This document shows, piece by piece, positions 41,251 to 52,779 of a stretch of DNA of 64,000 bases. The notes below the pieces were generated by a model. That model was not told the DNA's origin and did no database searches. It worked only from the letters and a program-made list of their open reading frames with translations. The stretch lies in NCBI RefSeq assembly GCF_024868665.1, contig NC_079895.1, positions 25,692,554 to 25,756,553 on the forward strand, written 5' to 3'. Origin of the DNA: Triplophysa rosa. Its lineage: Eukaryota > Chordata > Actinopteri > Cypriniformes > Nemacheilidae. Made by a program: the position numbers and the translations under genes. Each line of letters opens with the position of its first letter. The stretch's first letter is position 1.

Positions 41251-41607
41251 AACTGTGGTTTTCTTTTTGGGTCTCTACCAATGGGGTCCTGGAGAGAGCT
41301 GGCCATTTGCCTTCCTTCATCTCAATAGCAGCTTACAAATCAATCAATTCATTACAAATCAATCTGTTTCACCTGCAGCTTTCACCTGTAAACTGACTTT
41401 GTGACTAATCACTCTGGAGCCATAGAACTGTATTGTCCTGAAAAAGCTAAAAAATGCTGCCAAAAGGACAGAAAGACCTTGACCTATCGCTCTCTCTCTC
41501 TCACTCTCTTTCAAAAGTTTAATAACAATTGTGACATTTTCTATTTGAACCAACATTCCTTAACACTTCAAATCCCACAAAAACAGGTTCAGGCAGCTGA
41601 GGCACCC

Positions 41608-42126
41608 AACTGTAGAGTAAAATGTTTTTCATGTTTTTCTCTTGTACATTTGCAGTCTTTTTCTGTAATTTTTCGGTAATTTACCGTATTTCCAAAATAG
41701 ATTGCATAAAAATCCAGTTAAAAAAATTAATTTTACGGCAGCTGGGGCACCAAAAATATCAAATCAAATATTTTTTTTCCTTCAAAATGACATTTTTTTT
41801 CTTGTTTTGTTTTGTAAATTTGCAGTCATTTTTTGCGATTTGATAGTTTTTTACTGTATTTTAAAAATTTGTAAAAAATCCTGTAGCTCAGTGTTTAAAG
41901 GGTGGCATTTGCAACGCCAAGGTCATGGGTTCTAACCCAGGGATTGCACATACTCAGAATCAAATGTATAGTCTAATGCAATGTAAGTCGTTTAGGATAA
42001 AAGCGTCTGCCAAATGCATACATATAAATGTAAACACTTTTAAAAACAGTAAAATTACACTTTTTGGACGTTATATGTGAAAAATCTGTAAAAAACCAAC
42101 AGTAGAATTACAGGCTTTTTTTAATG
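41608..42126. repeat. CTGTAAAA-type element interrupted by a SINE
   Basis: AAAATGTTTTT/TTTACCGTATTT blocks continue on both sides of the SINE at 41883-42035 (GTAAAAAATCC before, CAGTAAAATTACACTTTTT after), indicating a SINE insertion into an older element. Confidence 0.6.
41883..42035 (+). repeat. tRNA-derived SINE (copy 3)
   Basis: Reads TGTAGCTCAGTGTTTAAAGG, then AACGCCAAGGTCATGGGTTC, then AGCGTCTGCCAAATGCATAC. Same family as 31449 and 38762. A tail-only fragment (TTAGCAGACGCTTGTATCCA) is at 42461-42525. Confidence 0.85.
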
Positions 42127-42829
42127 CCACATTATCACATATAGTTATCAAAACCATGATGTTGTCTCTGACATGCACTCCAGGTTGGTCGTTTCAACCC
42201 AAAAAGTGGATGAACCTATTCTAAATCTATTTATACTATGCTGTTTACATGCTCGTCCGGTCATTTATCTCCAAGAGCTGCGTTCATATAAGGAAAACTA
42301 TTCGTAGGCAGGTGTACTCATGTGCACCGCAGGTTAAAGACCTCGGCTGGATGAAGTCACCATGAAAGAATGAGGGAAAACAAACACACGCTGTTCCTGT
42401 ATGGAACATACAGTAGATACTCAAATGCTTTCCTTGGTCAAGAAACCACTTAGGTTTACATTCATTTACATTTACATTACATTTAGTCATTTAGCAGACG
42501 CTTGTATCCAAAGCGACTTACAAAGAGTTTAAGGAGCAATAAGCGATATGTCATACAGGACCAATAATGCAATAGGTGCCAATACAAAGTTACTAGTTTC
42601 AACAAAAGCTATCATGAATGTAATGCAGGATTAGATACACACATGGTTACAGATTAGCATGATAGCCGTAAAAACAAATACCAGGTCTAGGCAAGTGCAA
42701 AACAATCCTCAAAGCATGTAAATTGTGCCAAAAATCTTAATTCCCAGGTGAAAAATTGCACTATAACCCACTCGAAAGTGTACTTAAAATGCTCTATTTT
42801 CACATTCTAATTTTGTACTTAAAGACCGG

Positions 42830-43240
42830 GTAACATGCTATTTCATGCATTCTGACTTTACACTGTTAAACGTGCTGGCTTCTCATGCTTAACATGGTCA
42901 GCTTGTTAAAAAACGAGTTGCACGTATGACGTAGTATTTCTGTGTTCAATACACTCCCCCAGCACTTTTTTCGGAAAGTTTTTTCTAAATCTGGATCCCT
43001 GTTTCGTAACAGGGATCTTATTCCTTTTATTGGCCATTCTACTGGAAAAGCAGGCCCATGCGTCATCCACCGAGCGAAAGACCACACCCACTGGCGTGAG
43101 AGAAAGAGCACGGCCATCAATGCCACTTCACTCGGCTGACAGAAGTTTAGCTGTGTTTGATTGCTCACTGCATTTGGGTGATGAATGTTATATAAACGGT
43201 GGATATAACGCTGGATTTGGAGATCGATTGAACCCAGTGT
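42830..43240. repeat. Partial relative of the 56.8-kb TTAAAGGGGTGC element
   Basis: Shares GCATTCTGACTT, TTAAACGTGCTG, CTTCTCATGCTTAACATGGT and GATGAATGTTATATAAACGG with 56840-57240. The short frame CSLHLGDECYINGGYNAGFG recurs in both copies but belongs to the repeat. Confidence 0.75.
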
Positions 43241-44365
43241 TAAAAGATGACGGACATGAACTGCACACGTTTAGTCAAATGAAGTCGTATGTGTGTGTGT
43301 TTTTTGGCAATAGGCGCGTACGTGCATATTGTAAACAACACAAATGGATAATGCGATAATGTAAACAACACAAAGGGATAATGCGATGATGTAAACAACA
43401 CAAAGGGATAATGCGATGTGTGTTCGTGCTGTAGTTACGTCCCCTTGCCTGCCTCCAGCAGCTCGTATTTTTCCGGAAATAATCGTACAGCCGTGTCTCT
43501 CTTTTTTAAATTTGATCAAACTAAATACTCTTCGAAGATACGACGTATGCAATACTACTGTATAGGTACTCAATATTAATATGAGATTTGCAGAAACTGC
43601 GTGTGTTACCTCATCTTTAATACACAAAAAATAAGATAAGCTAAACAATATACATGGCGTACGGTACAGTATAGCGTGGGGTTTTGCCTCAGGTAACTGA
43701 ACGTAATTAAGCTCAAAATACTTAATCCTGTCAGAAAACACACACTGCCGGTCAGGCGTCTTGTTAAACGTAATTTCAACCAGCTGCATAAACACTTTGT
43801 ATAGATTTGTGTGCATGTAACAAGAGGGAAACAATTGTGTTCATTCATCCACTCACGGGATTCTGAACAAACACAGATAAAACATCAAAGAGCAAGCCAC
43901 TGTCCACTGGTCTTACCACCTCTAAAAACACAAAACTAGAAAAAACAAAAGCGTCTAACCTGGATATGAGCATTGAAACACTGAATCTAACACATGTGGA
44001 GGGTGGAAACAGGAAGGGGGGAGTAACCTCCCCTAAAACTGTGATCACACCCGTCATAAAAAAGATGAAACTGATTTACACTCCTATAAAGCCTTCAGCT
44101 GGAACTGAAACAAGATTTTACAGACTCGTGTCGTAGGAGGACCTTTAAATTCTTGAAATACCTTATTTAGGAAGCCATATATGTGCTGATATTTAAAGAA
44201 CCCAGAAATAAATTTATTAAACACTAATGTGAACGATCTACAGTATAATGAAACATCAAAAACTTCCATCCAAACTACTGTAAACATTAGTTTAAGCCCT
44301 ATATTGTCAAAAGCAAGTTGCTTATCCTAATGTGCTGCAAAGAAACAATAAAGAACCCAAAGAGC

Positions 44366-44642
44366 ACCGTAAAAAAATCCCATAAGCCATTTCTGGTCTT
44401 TTTCTGTAATTTTACGTTTTTTGACAATATTTTCAAAAATAAACAGCAACAAAAAAATACTTTGAAAAAAACTACAATTTTCCTGCCAGCTGGCGCACCA
44501 GAAATAAACCGTGAGATAGCAGTTTTCCCATGTAAAATTACATGTTTACTGTAATTTTACATTTTATGACCGTATTTTTACAAATACATGAAAAATCTGT
44601 TAAAAACGGTAAAATTCCATAAAATTACGCTTTTTTACAGTG
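44366..44642. repeat. CACTGTAAAAA-type element (copy at 44.4 kb)
   Basis: Starts CACCGTAAAAAAATCCCATA and ends GCTTTTTTACAGTG, with TGCCAGCTGGCGCACCA inside. Confidence 0.65.
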
Positions 44643-44904
44643 AGGATGAAAGAACCTTATCAGACCACCCTCTAATATCCTTTATCCTCATGGGCATTTA
44701 TAACATGCAGTCAAAGGAGACACTTTTCCTGTTCAGGGAATAAGACCACAGCCTTTAGATCAAAGAGACCGGAAAAAGTGGCACTTTACTGTGATTGGGA
44801 GCAATTTCATGGATCATAGCGTGGAGTAAAAACAAATGTAACATCCTTATATTTCATTAAAAAGAAAACTTTCTTTAAACTAGACTCGGATGTTATTTGA
44901 ACAC

Positions 44905-45334
44905 TTAAAGGAATAGTTCACCCAAAAATGAAAATTCTGTCATCATTTACTCACCTTCGAGTTCCAAATGTGTATTCATTTCTTTGTTCTGATGAACACA
45001 GAGAAAGATATTTGGAAGAATGCTTATAACCAAACAGATTATTGACTACCATAGTAGGAAAAATTACTTTATCATTTTTTTGTTCTGTTGAACACAAAAG
45101 AAGATATTTTGAAGAATGTAGGAGAGCAAACAGTTCTGGGCCACTTTTGACTACCATTGTATTTTTTCTTACTATGGGAGTCAGTGGGGGGCAAAATCTG
45201 TCTGGTTATACGCATTCTTCCAAATATCTTTCTCTGTGTTCATCAGAACAAATACATTTATACAGATTTGGAACAACTCGATGGTGAGTCAATGATGACA
45301 GAATTTTCACTTTTGACTGAACTATCCCTATAAG
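44905..45334. repeat. TTCACCC element (copy 6, full length)
   Basis: 430 bp from TTAAAGGAATAGTTCACCC to TGAACTATCCCTATAAG. Internally nearly palindromic: the two halves repeat the CTGATGAACACAGAGAAAGA and TTCCAAATATCTTTCTCTGT pair in inverted order. Confidence 0.85.
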
Positions 45335-45881
45335 TCACAAATACTGGAATGTCAGAAAAAAATAACAAAGCAAGTGGCATCTGCAAACAAATGATTGTAG
45401 AACTTTACATTTCTTAGAACTTGAAATACATCATAAATGTATTTATTGGATGTATTAAGTCAGTTCCCCTAAAATTCACACAGGTGACCACAGGTGTAAT
45501 TCGTAACTATATTATACCAATGTTTGATAACCATAAAGTGTCACAAGACCTTTTGTCTTCATTTTGAACAGTATACAGTCTCTGAATCTTAATATTTTAA
45601 TCCTTTTTGTAAAATGCTCGAGATGTATTTCTTAAAAGTATGACTTGCATTTTTACAATTTAAAACAATAGCATTAGGCAAGAGTCAAACATTGGTAAAT
45701 GTGGTGTATAGTGTGTACGATTCATGAGAGTTCAGAATGAGTTCTCCATCTTCAATTAGAATTAGTTTCAATGTGTGACTAACATATCAAACAGATAATC
45801 TACAGAAAGTCTGAATTATAGATATTATGATTTACAAACTATTTGCACATGAACGTGAAGACAAACTCGGAGCAAACTCAC

Positions 45882-46030
45882 CCAGACTGCAGTGTTGAAG
45901 ATGGTCTGCTGCTCGTCTGTCATTCACAGGAGTTCAGCTGGACGCGCTGCTGAGTGTCTCCAGACCGGCTGTCCTCGCTCTGATCCGCTCCGAGTGTTTT
46001 CCCTGTCTGCACTGAACGAGCTGGCATGGA
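45882..46030 (-). other. mylk: Probable non-coding first exon of mylk (5' UTR) and nearby promoter
   Basis: On the minus strand a clean donor (CTGG|gtgagt) lies at 45882/45881, next to relatively GC-rich sequence, upstream of and on the same strand as the exon carrying the mylk start codon. The coding-start exon begins with an acceptor and only 4 nt of leader, so at least one upstream 5' UTR exon must exist. This is the best candidate I see. The upstream edge (about 46030) is a guess: no TATA box or initiator marks it. No start codon is needed here, because the conserved MGDV start is in the next exon. Other 5' UTR exons or alternative promoters may exist in the following 9.9-kb intron. Confidence 0.45.
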
Positions 46031-47620
46031 TCCTAACATCACAGGCTGGGAGTGCGCTCATTGGTCACAGGGTTATAGGGGAGAAGGCGGAGGACTACAC
46101 ACTGAACAAAAAAATTGTCACGTCTGCTTCACCGCATTTCTGTTTTTCTATTACAACCTAAGGATGTGCATACATCGATCCATTCTGATCATCAGCTGCA
46201 TAACGTCCTCCTGTACCAGCTCATCATACAGTATGTTCTGTTGAGGAAGATACAGCCCATAAAGGCCGATCTAAGGCAGGTATTTAACAAGTCCCTATAC
46301 AACACAACTGCCCACTACACAAGACCGACATCTGGCTCTGTGTATGCAAGTGACACTGATTGGCTACCAGACTTTCAGCGAAGGACCCCGTTGCCTTCGG
46401 CTTAAAGACACTGTAAGAAATGGGACAATCCTTTCGGATCTTGCTTCACAGCAGACTATAAAGCATCTGTAACCGCATGGAAGGGCCAATTTGTTTGGAT
46501 TATTATGAGTTAGGCTATAAATGCATTAAACACCTTTCTGCTTGAGTCACAACAGACCAGAAAAACGGAAGGAAACTAATATAATGGACTTTATAACATA
46601 AGAACGTAACGTGACCAGAAACTGTGCACCGAACCCATGCACAAAACCATTAATCCTATGATGTGTGTCATTATTGAATCTTACTGAGGCAACTGATGCG
46701 CCACCTAGCGGAAGCAAAGAAATATCGTCTTGATATTACAAATCACTGACAGTCGAGCATTCTGTACAATTCACTTTGAAAAATGTCACCAGATGTGTTC
46801 TGTCTAGCCGTGTCTGTTACTTGGTTGTTTATGGTAAACATTGGGCGTGTGGAGGGTCTTATCCGTAAGTGCGTTCCAGTAAGAGGAGGCGCAGCGGCTG
46901 CACACGGAGCGACACAGAGCGCCCAGAGGAAGCACAAAGTAAACAATCTCTGAGAGCAAAGCCCCAAACCAAACACTAGACAAAACATCTGCCTGAGAGA
47001 TTGAACGATAGAGACTTTTTTCCCTGCATTTGAGGCTCTAGCTCTCTTAAAAACGTAAATCTGTTATCATTTACCCACCTCCATGTCAATCCAAACACAC
47101 GTGACTGTCATACTTTAAAGGGGTGGTCTCTTTAATACTTCCTGCGCTTAAAACATCCTCCCTCCTCATCAACAAAAAGGCATTTTTGTAGTCAAGCTCC
47201 AAATACAGTCCATTTCAGTATTGCTGAATTTGTGATATCACATGGGCAAATTCGCTTTTATATGACTGATCGTACACACAACAGCAATGCCTACTTTAAC
47301 ATCATCACTTTGTTGGTTCTGCTCACTGAGGAATGAGTGAATATGAAGGAGTAGTTGTTTACTACTGTATATACTGCGGTATATAAACAATAGGGTGACC
47401 CCCCGATCCGCTTTGTGTTGTACCGCACGGCATTTTCCCCTCTTGACCATTAAGAGGCTTTATATAACGCTTTTCACAAGTCTCATTGTTGCAGCACAGC
47501 TTAACATGCATTATAATTAATAGGACATAATAATAATAGATCAGTAAAAAACATAAAAATATACCAATATTTTTCATTCCACTAGATAAACATTATGTGT
47601 CCTACATTGTCCCACACAAG

Positions 47621-47906
47621 CAGGGGCGGACTGACCAGTAGCACATTCTGTCAAAGTCCAGAACAGCCCTATAAATGCGAATGCAAGCACTGCTAAGGCA
47701 TTAGCGAATCGGACACGTAATTGTGTAACGCAATGCACACGTTACATACAACCCCCCCCACCCCCGTCGACAGATTTGGTGGAGGGCCGATGCCATCAAA
47801 CAACCACCCACCCAACCCCTTCCCCCCCACCCCGTCGACATAAATGGTGGAGGGCCGATGTGGGCCGAATAATCCAGGGCCGATTTTGCTTCCCAGTCCG
47901 CCCCTG
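47621..47906. mobile_element. Element with CAGGGGCGGACTG ends
   Basis: The left CAGGGGCGGACTG and right CAGTCCGCCCCTG are perfect 13-bp inverted ends, hAT-like. The interior has two GTGGAGGGCCGATG blocks and C-rich runs. Flanking 8-mers do not match, so no target duplication is confirmed. Confidence 0.75.
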
Positions 47907-48920
47907 GTCAACATTAATAATGTATAGGCTAATAACACCATATCAAGTAAGTCGAAGCTTTGACAAGCTTCATTGTTCCCTTTACTCTTCATGTTACATA
48001 AGTGCACATTAGCAAGCTGTATTTGTTTGACATCCGAGGATCGCATCAGCACACGGGTCACACATAACCCGTGAAATCATATCTGGTATGGCGGTTGTGA
48101 ACACCCACAAATATATACTAAATTTGACAAATTCAGTCTACAAGACTTTTGTAATCGACGTTTTTAGTTGGCCTTTGTTGTGAACAACCAGCAGTCTAAC
48201 CAAATGATTCAAAATCCTGAAGATTTTATTTCTAGTCTTTTCTTGTAAGCGAACAGGTGTTTGTGATTAAACTTTGCATGCTCCATCTGCTCTGACCATC
48301 TCACCCAAAACTCTAAACTTACAACACTAAACTCACCTCGGGAGCTATTGGGTACGGCCCATACCTCAGCACTTGATCATAAACATGTCACTGCTTCAGT
48401 TTAACATGGCTCATCTCTCACGCTGCACTGATATTTTAACCGCCTCATACGGAGTAAAACTAGCGAATAAACTGACTTAAAAACTGTTTAGTTCGACACT
48501 AAATTATAGAACCATTACTCATATACAAATATTGATCAAAATTTCTAATTACTTCGTTGAAATGTAGGAATAATAAAACATTTGGCTTGCTGTGATCCTA
48601 AGACCTAAGATACAACTCCCTTGCAGACTACAGAACAGGATAAAATGTGATGAATTACAAAAGGTCAACTTTGGGTGGAGGGGAAGATGATAACTGAAAG
48701 GGAGATGAAAACCTAAACTGATAGATAACAGTAGGGGGAAGCCTGAATTTATGAAACAAAACTTCTGTTCCGGTGCAAATAAACACACGCATGGTTGTGC
48801 GATTTTGGCAGTTAAATAGCTAAACCATATGCTGAATGTTTGAGTTACAGAGGCCTGTAGGGTGGCAGAAGGAAGCTGGAAATGTGCCTGCTTAGAGGCA
48901 ACTAACAGCAGATCTTTTGG

Positions 48921-48922
48921 CG

Positions 48923-48955
<33 letters not shown>

Positions 48956-49003
48956 GCATACACACACATACACACACACGCACGCGCACACACACACACA
49001 CCA
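48921..49003. repeat. AC dinucleotide microsatellite
   Basis: Interrupted CA repeat with occasional CG and CATA units. Confidence 0.97.
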
Positions 49004-50589
49004 CCAGGGATATGTCGTCAATGTTAACAGGAAGATTAACAGGAAGAACTGGAACCAAAATGACATTAATCACATTGGTTTCTCATGTTAGTCCTGAATA
49101 AAAACAGAACCTATTTTGTGTTACTTTACTTAAAAGAAGAACTTATAAGATATTTAGAATATAATAAAAAATAAGTTTCAGAGAATTCCTAAAGTGTCTG
49201 GGTGAAGTTGCAGGTCGGCACAAAATGTTTGTATTTTATTTGTGCAACTTGGCCATCTGGAAAATATTGCATTGTAATCAGTGATGTGATTGTTTAGTCA
49301 ACAAATTAATAAAAAGTAATCTGTCTAAATACAATGGTTTATGAACGTTATCAAATTTTTGCCTCATCAGAAGTTTTCTGCATTCCTCTTAAAGTTGTTA
49401 ATTTCATTTGAATTATAATTACGTGAAGATTAAAATGAATTGATGTAAGCAAAGTTTTTGATTTTCTTCGCAATGCACGGAGTTCTTGAGCTTCAAAGTA
49501 AACGTGACTGTAATATTCAGTGACAGTCACCAGGGGGCAGTAAATACAAATATTTTTAAGCATGCGAACATATGTGTTGACATAGCCAGTATCCATTCAT
49601 TTGCCAAAACGTAAAAAGTAAACTACTTATTTTAAGCATTAAAAAATATACGCTGGCAGAAGTCCTCAACTGTGATTAAATGTTACACATCCAATCACGT
49701 CATAATTTTAAATTGCTTCCCAAACAATACGGCAATAAAAAACTCATTCGGTTATATGGAGCACAACTCACCAATGCACGTTTGCATCATTTCATTAGTT
49801 ATTTGAGATGTTGGTTCTATTTGCATTTTGGTTCTTTTTATTGTCTTTTTGCGCCGTAAAAAAACAAATGCAAGTGTGCGTACACAGGCATCCACGCGAG
49901 CGCGCGTAGACAGCATGATTTTAACAATATAGGCACGCACATTTTCTATTTATTTTGAAGCAAATTCAAAATCTGTCCCAGCATTAGGAATCTCCAAGAG
50001 CCCCAAGCCTGCGGTATGAGTAAAGGGGGCGTGATATCTAGCGGAGGGAGAACACACACCCACACACCTCCCTTCTGCTCTATTGTTAGAGAAAATACAA
50101 CCCACCGCCTCAAACACACTGACCATCTCCACGTCTGCTTGTGTTTCTGGAATAACTCGTTTTCTTCTAAAAGAAAATGTTTATAAAAGAGGAGAAAAGG
50201 AAAGCAACCCACTGACATTATGCAGAATTCATGACATCATCAGTATTCCCTGTCAGGCTCGCGCTCCATCCCATCTAGCACAGACACAAGTTGCCCGTCG
50301 CTTTGTGTTGAGCTGTTTCGACTCATTTTCGCGAGTCGGCTCTTCAGAACAGTTCACTTTACGAATCGGTTGAAACGACTCATCGCCTTTTTAACGTCAT
50401 TTAATGTTTCTGTGACATTTTGCATATTTCAAACGGTAGCAGTCCATCCATTATGCTAAGTATAAATATAAATGTTTATCGCGGAATAATAAGATACAAG
50501 ATACGAGACCTGATTCAGTGAGTCGACTCACCTATTCGGAGTAATTCGCAAGCGAATCGTTCAGTCAGATTTGGGAGCCGTTTCAAAAG

Positions 50590-50857
50590 AACCGACACGA
50601 GAAGCGAGAAGCGAGAAGAGAGAGATCGGAGGAGGAGAGGCGCATCTGGAGACAATAGAAGCGAATACAGAGCTGCGATTTTAATATCGAGCTGTAATAC
50701 CTTGAAAACACAGGAATGTAGAGACGATGGAGCGCTGAATCTGGATATATATTCCCGTCATTTTTACGCTGTGTGATTTAAGAGGAAAGATGAATTCTGC
50801 TGAAGCGGCTGAGGACGGACCCAGTGATTCAGATACGGATGCCTTCTTCAAAACAGG
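50590..50857 (+). CDS. kalrn: Kalirin first exon (frame-disrupted coding start)
   Basis: Kalirin is a large Rho/Rac guanine-nucleotide exchange factor with spectrin repeats that shapes dendritic spines and axons. The exon ends AAAACAG|gtaaga at 50857. Just before it lies SDSDTDAFFKT plus a split Gly codon, matching the end of the first exon of kalirin/Trio proteins (AFFR(S/T)G, followed in exon 2 by the CRAL-TRIO start). An ATG at 50790 opens MNSAEAAEDGP, as expected of a kalirin start. A CCCC run at 50820-50823 puts that ATG out of frame: it meets TGA at 50826-50828, and the SDSDTDAFF frame has no ATG of its own (TGA at 50791). Either one C is surplus in the assembly or this start is broken. 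The 5' edge is estimated; purine-rich leader precedes it. Confidence 0.7.
50716..50738 (+). promoter_or_regulatory. Two minimal upstream ORFs in the kalrn leader
   Basis: A start-stop pair (ATGTAG, 50716-50721) and a three-codon frame (ATG GAG CGC TGA, 50727-50738) precede the proposed kalrn start at 50790. If the leader is transcribed as inferred, they would lower or regulate initiation at the main ATG. Seen directly as sequence; the effect is inference. Confidence 0.4.
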
Positions 50858-52284
50858 TAAGATGAAAGCAGCGATGGATACCAGATTATGCACACATTTA
50901 ATCTTTATACTTTACAAAAACTCTTGTGTGAGTTACCTGCCGATTTCGTTCTTTTGTTAGATTTTCCGCTAATATCTTACATTTTCTGCACTGTCAATTT
51001 AATTCGCTTAAATTGTTAGGACTGCTTGCTTATTACAATACGTCGGTAGTGGTCGTTTCTTTTAACCTGGCATTTGGCACAATTGTGGCATCAGTTGTTG
51101 TTATTTTGTTGCAAGCACAATAAAATGCACACGAACCGAATTGAGGGATGCACTTTCTATAGAGAAATGAAGGCAGAAGATGCTGGTTTAAATTGCTGAT
51201 GATAATCATGTCTGCTTAACGCATCTGAATGAATTGAAACTAATGAGCTGAATCTGGGTGGTAAGTGGTTTAAGGATGCAGGAAGCGCATGTTTGTGTGA
51301 TGGGGATGCTGAGCATTAGTACCATTATCCTGCTTTGATTGACAGTTACACTGAGCTTTAGTCCTTGTCTGAAAACCCAACCCTGGCCGTTGTTTTGAAG
51401 CTGCCTTACAATTTCACTTGCTGTATCTCTCACCTTCCAAACATTTGGAGGACTTGTGGTTCTTTTAGTACAAAAATGGCTGGGCGTAGTCATATATAAA
51501 AGACAACAGTGTGTTTTCATTGTGCTTGTAGTGAATTCTCAATGTGATATATCATATAATACGTATGGGAGTAACTGGAAAATTAGAAAAAGCTTATTGT
51601 AAACATTCCACAGTTAATATGTTTGCAAATTATTGTTGCTTTGCTAAATTGCTGATGTTTTTCTCAGAGAAGTTGTCTATGTGTGCTCTATGTTTGTTGC
51701 TTTTGCCAGTTTGGAAGAGATTTTTCTCTCCAAGTTAAACAAAGTTTATTTAATATGAAAAATATTTTCATTTTGTTCATGCCACTAAAAGTCTACAGCG
51801 AGTTTTTAGTCCTTATGTTTAAAAGCTCAGGCCATAGCTGTTTTGTTCGAGCTGTTTTTTTGCTTTTAGGTCCACCTTTGGAAGGGTAAGCAGTCCGCAA
51901 AATACCATGAAATATTATCATAAATATTTTATTTGCAGCTGTCATTGATAATCGCTGTGTTTGGAGTTATATTTGTAAACATGCACATTCCTTGTATGCA
52001 CCTGTTTCTATGTATGTCTTTTATTAATATTTAAACTGCGTATACTGAGTTGAATGAAATTGTCATACATGAGAGATGAGGTCACGATAGCCCATGACGT
52101 CTAAGAGTGAGCACGGGGTAAAAGCTAGTGCTTGCATTTGGAGTCTTAAAGAGAGAAAGTGGCTGGAAGAAATGCGGATATTTGTGCAGGCGGTTCAGAA
52201 CGAGCAGGCTCCGTCCGTAAGACCCCCGCAGAGCAATGATGCATAAACCCATAAACCTTTCCGCAGCAGGCTATAGGTCATGAC

Positions 52285-52779
52285 CAGTGTTGGGTAAGTT
52301 ACTCTGAAAAAGTAATTGATTACTAGTTACTAATTACATATTCAATAGTGTAATTAGATTACTGTAAAAATGACTCTCTCCAAAAAGTATTTAGTTACTT
52401 ATTACTAATTACTTTCTATATCCTACATCAACCTTGATTAGTTCAAGGATGATTCAAGGATAGGCACGAAAGGGCTCTTTTAGTTCATTCAAATAAATAA
52501 TATTAAACTACATAAAGTAGTATTATTAACTGACCAAAGTATTACAAATGTGAGAATTATACATTGAAGCACAGATTTTAAAGTTAGACTTTGAATTTTG
52601 ATGTCAATTCCACTATTACACACACATATATTACACAAAGTATTTAGTTTAATTACATCAAAAGTAAATGTAATTAAATTACAGGAAATATAAGAGTAAT
52701 CCCTTATTTAACTTTTTCAAGGGAAAGGTAATTAAATTACAGTAACTAATTACTTAGTAACTAGTTACACCCAACACTG
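52285..52779 (+). mobile_element. hAT-like CAGTGTTGGG element (copy 2)
   Basis: 495 bp with ends CAGTGTTGGG and CCCAACACTG and a perfect 8-bp duplication GTCATGAC (52277-52284, 52780-52787). Left part reads AAGTTACTCTGAAAAAGTAA, right part AACTAGTTACACCCAACACT. Same orientation as the 62222 copy. Confidence 0.92.

Larger units (their letters stand above)
35973..45881. other. mylk first intron (9.9 kb, if the first exon is at 45882)
   Basis: Contains an inverted pair of AAAGGGGTCATATG elements (36871 and 38942), SINEs (38762, 41883), CTGTAAAA elements (39878, 41608, 44366), a relative of the 56.8-kb element (about 42830-43240) and a TTCACCC element (44905). Stretches 36000-36860, 37400-38760, 40050-41600 and 43250-44360 show no feature apart from a short tandem duplication of TGTAAACAACACAAAGGGAT near 43330-43420. 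Confidence 0.6.
46031..50589. other. Intergenic region between divergent mylk and kalrn
   Basis: No supported gene. It contains an element with CAGGGGCGGACTG ends (47621-47906), an AC tract (48921-49003) and a GC-richer patch at 46840-46960 of unknown meaning. 50290-50600 has repeated GAGTCG/CGACTC and ACGAATCGGTT motifs next to the kalrn leader. Both promoters must lie in this interval. Confidence 0.6.

Noticed and set aside
43030..43359. Plus-strand frame with LHLGDECYINGGYNAGFGD, repeated at 57125-57310
   Set aside because: The same text occurs in two copies of a dispersed element with stops and frame changes around it. It is a repeat shadow, not a conserved gene.
46743..46988. Minus-strand frame with a hydrophobic start resembling a signal peptide
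   Set aside because: No splice context, homology or continuation; it lies in a GC-richer patch upstream of the mylk first exon. It could be an alternative leader but not a supported protein.
48549..49073. 174-residue minus-strand frame
   Set aside because: Its core is translated AC repeat (VCVCVRVRV); the rest has no recognisable domain.
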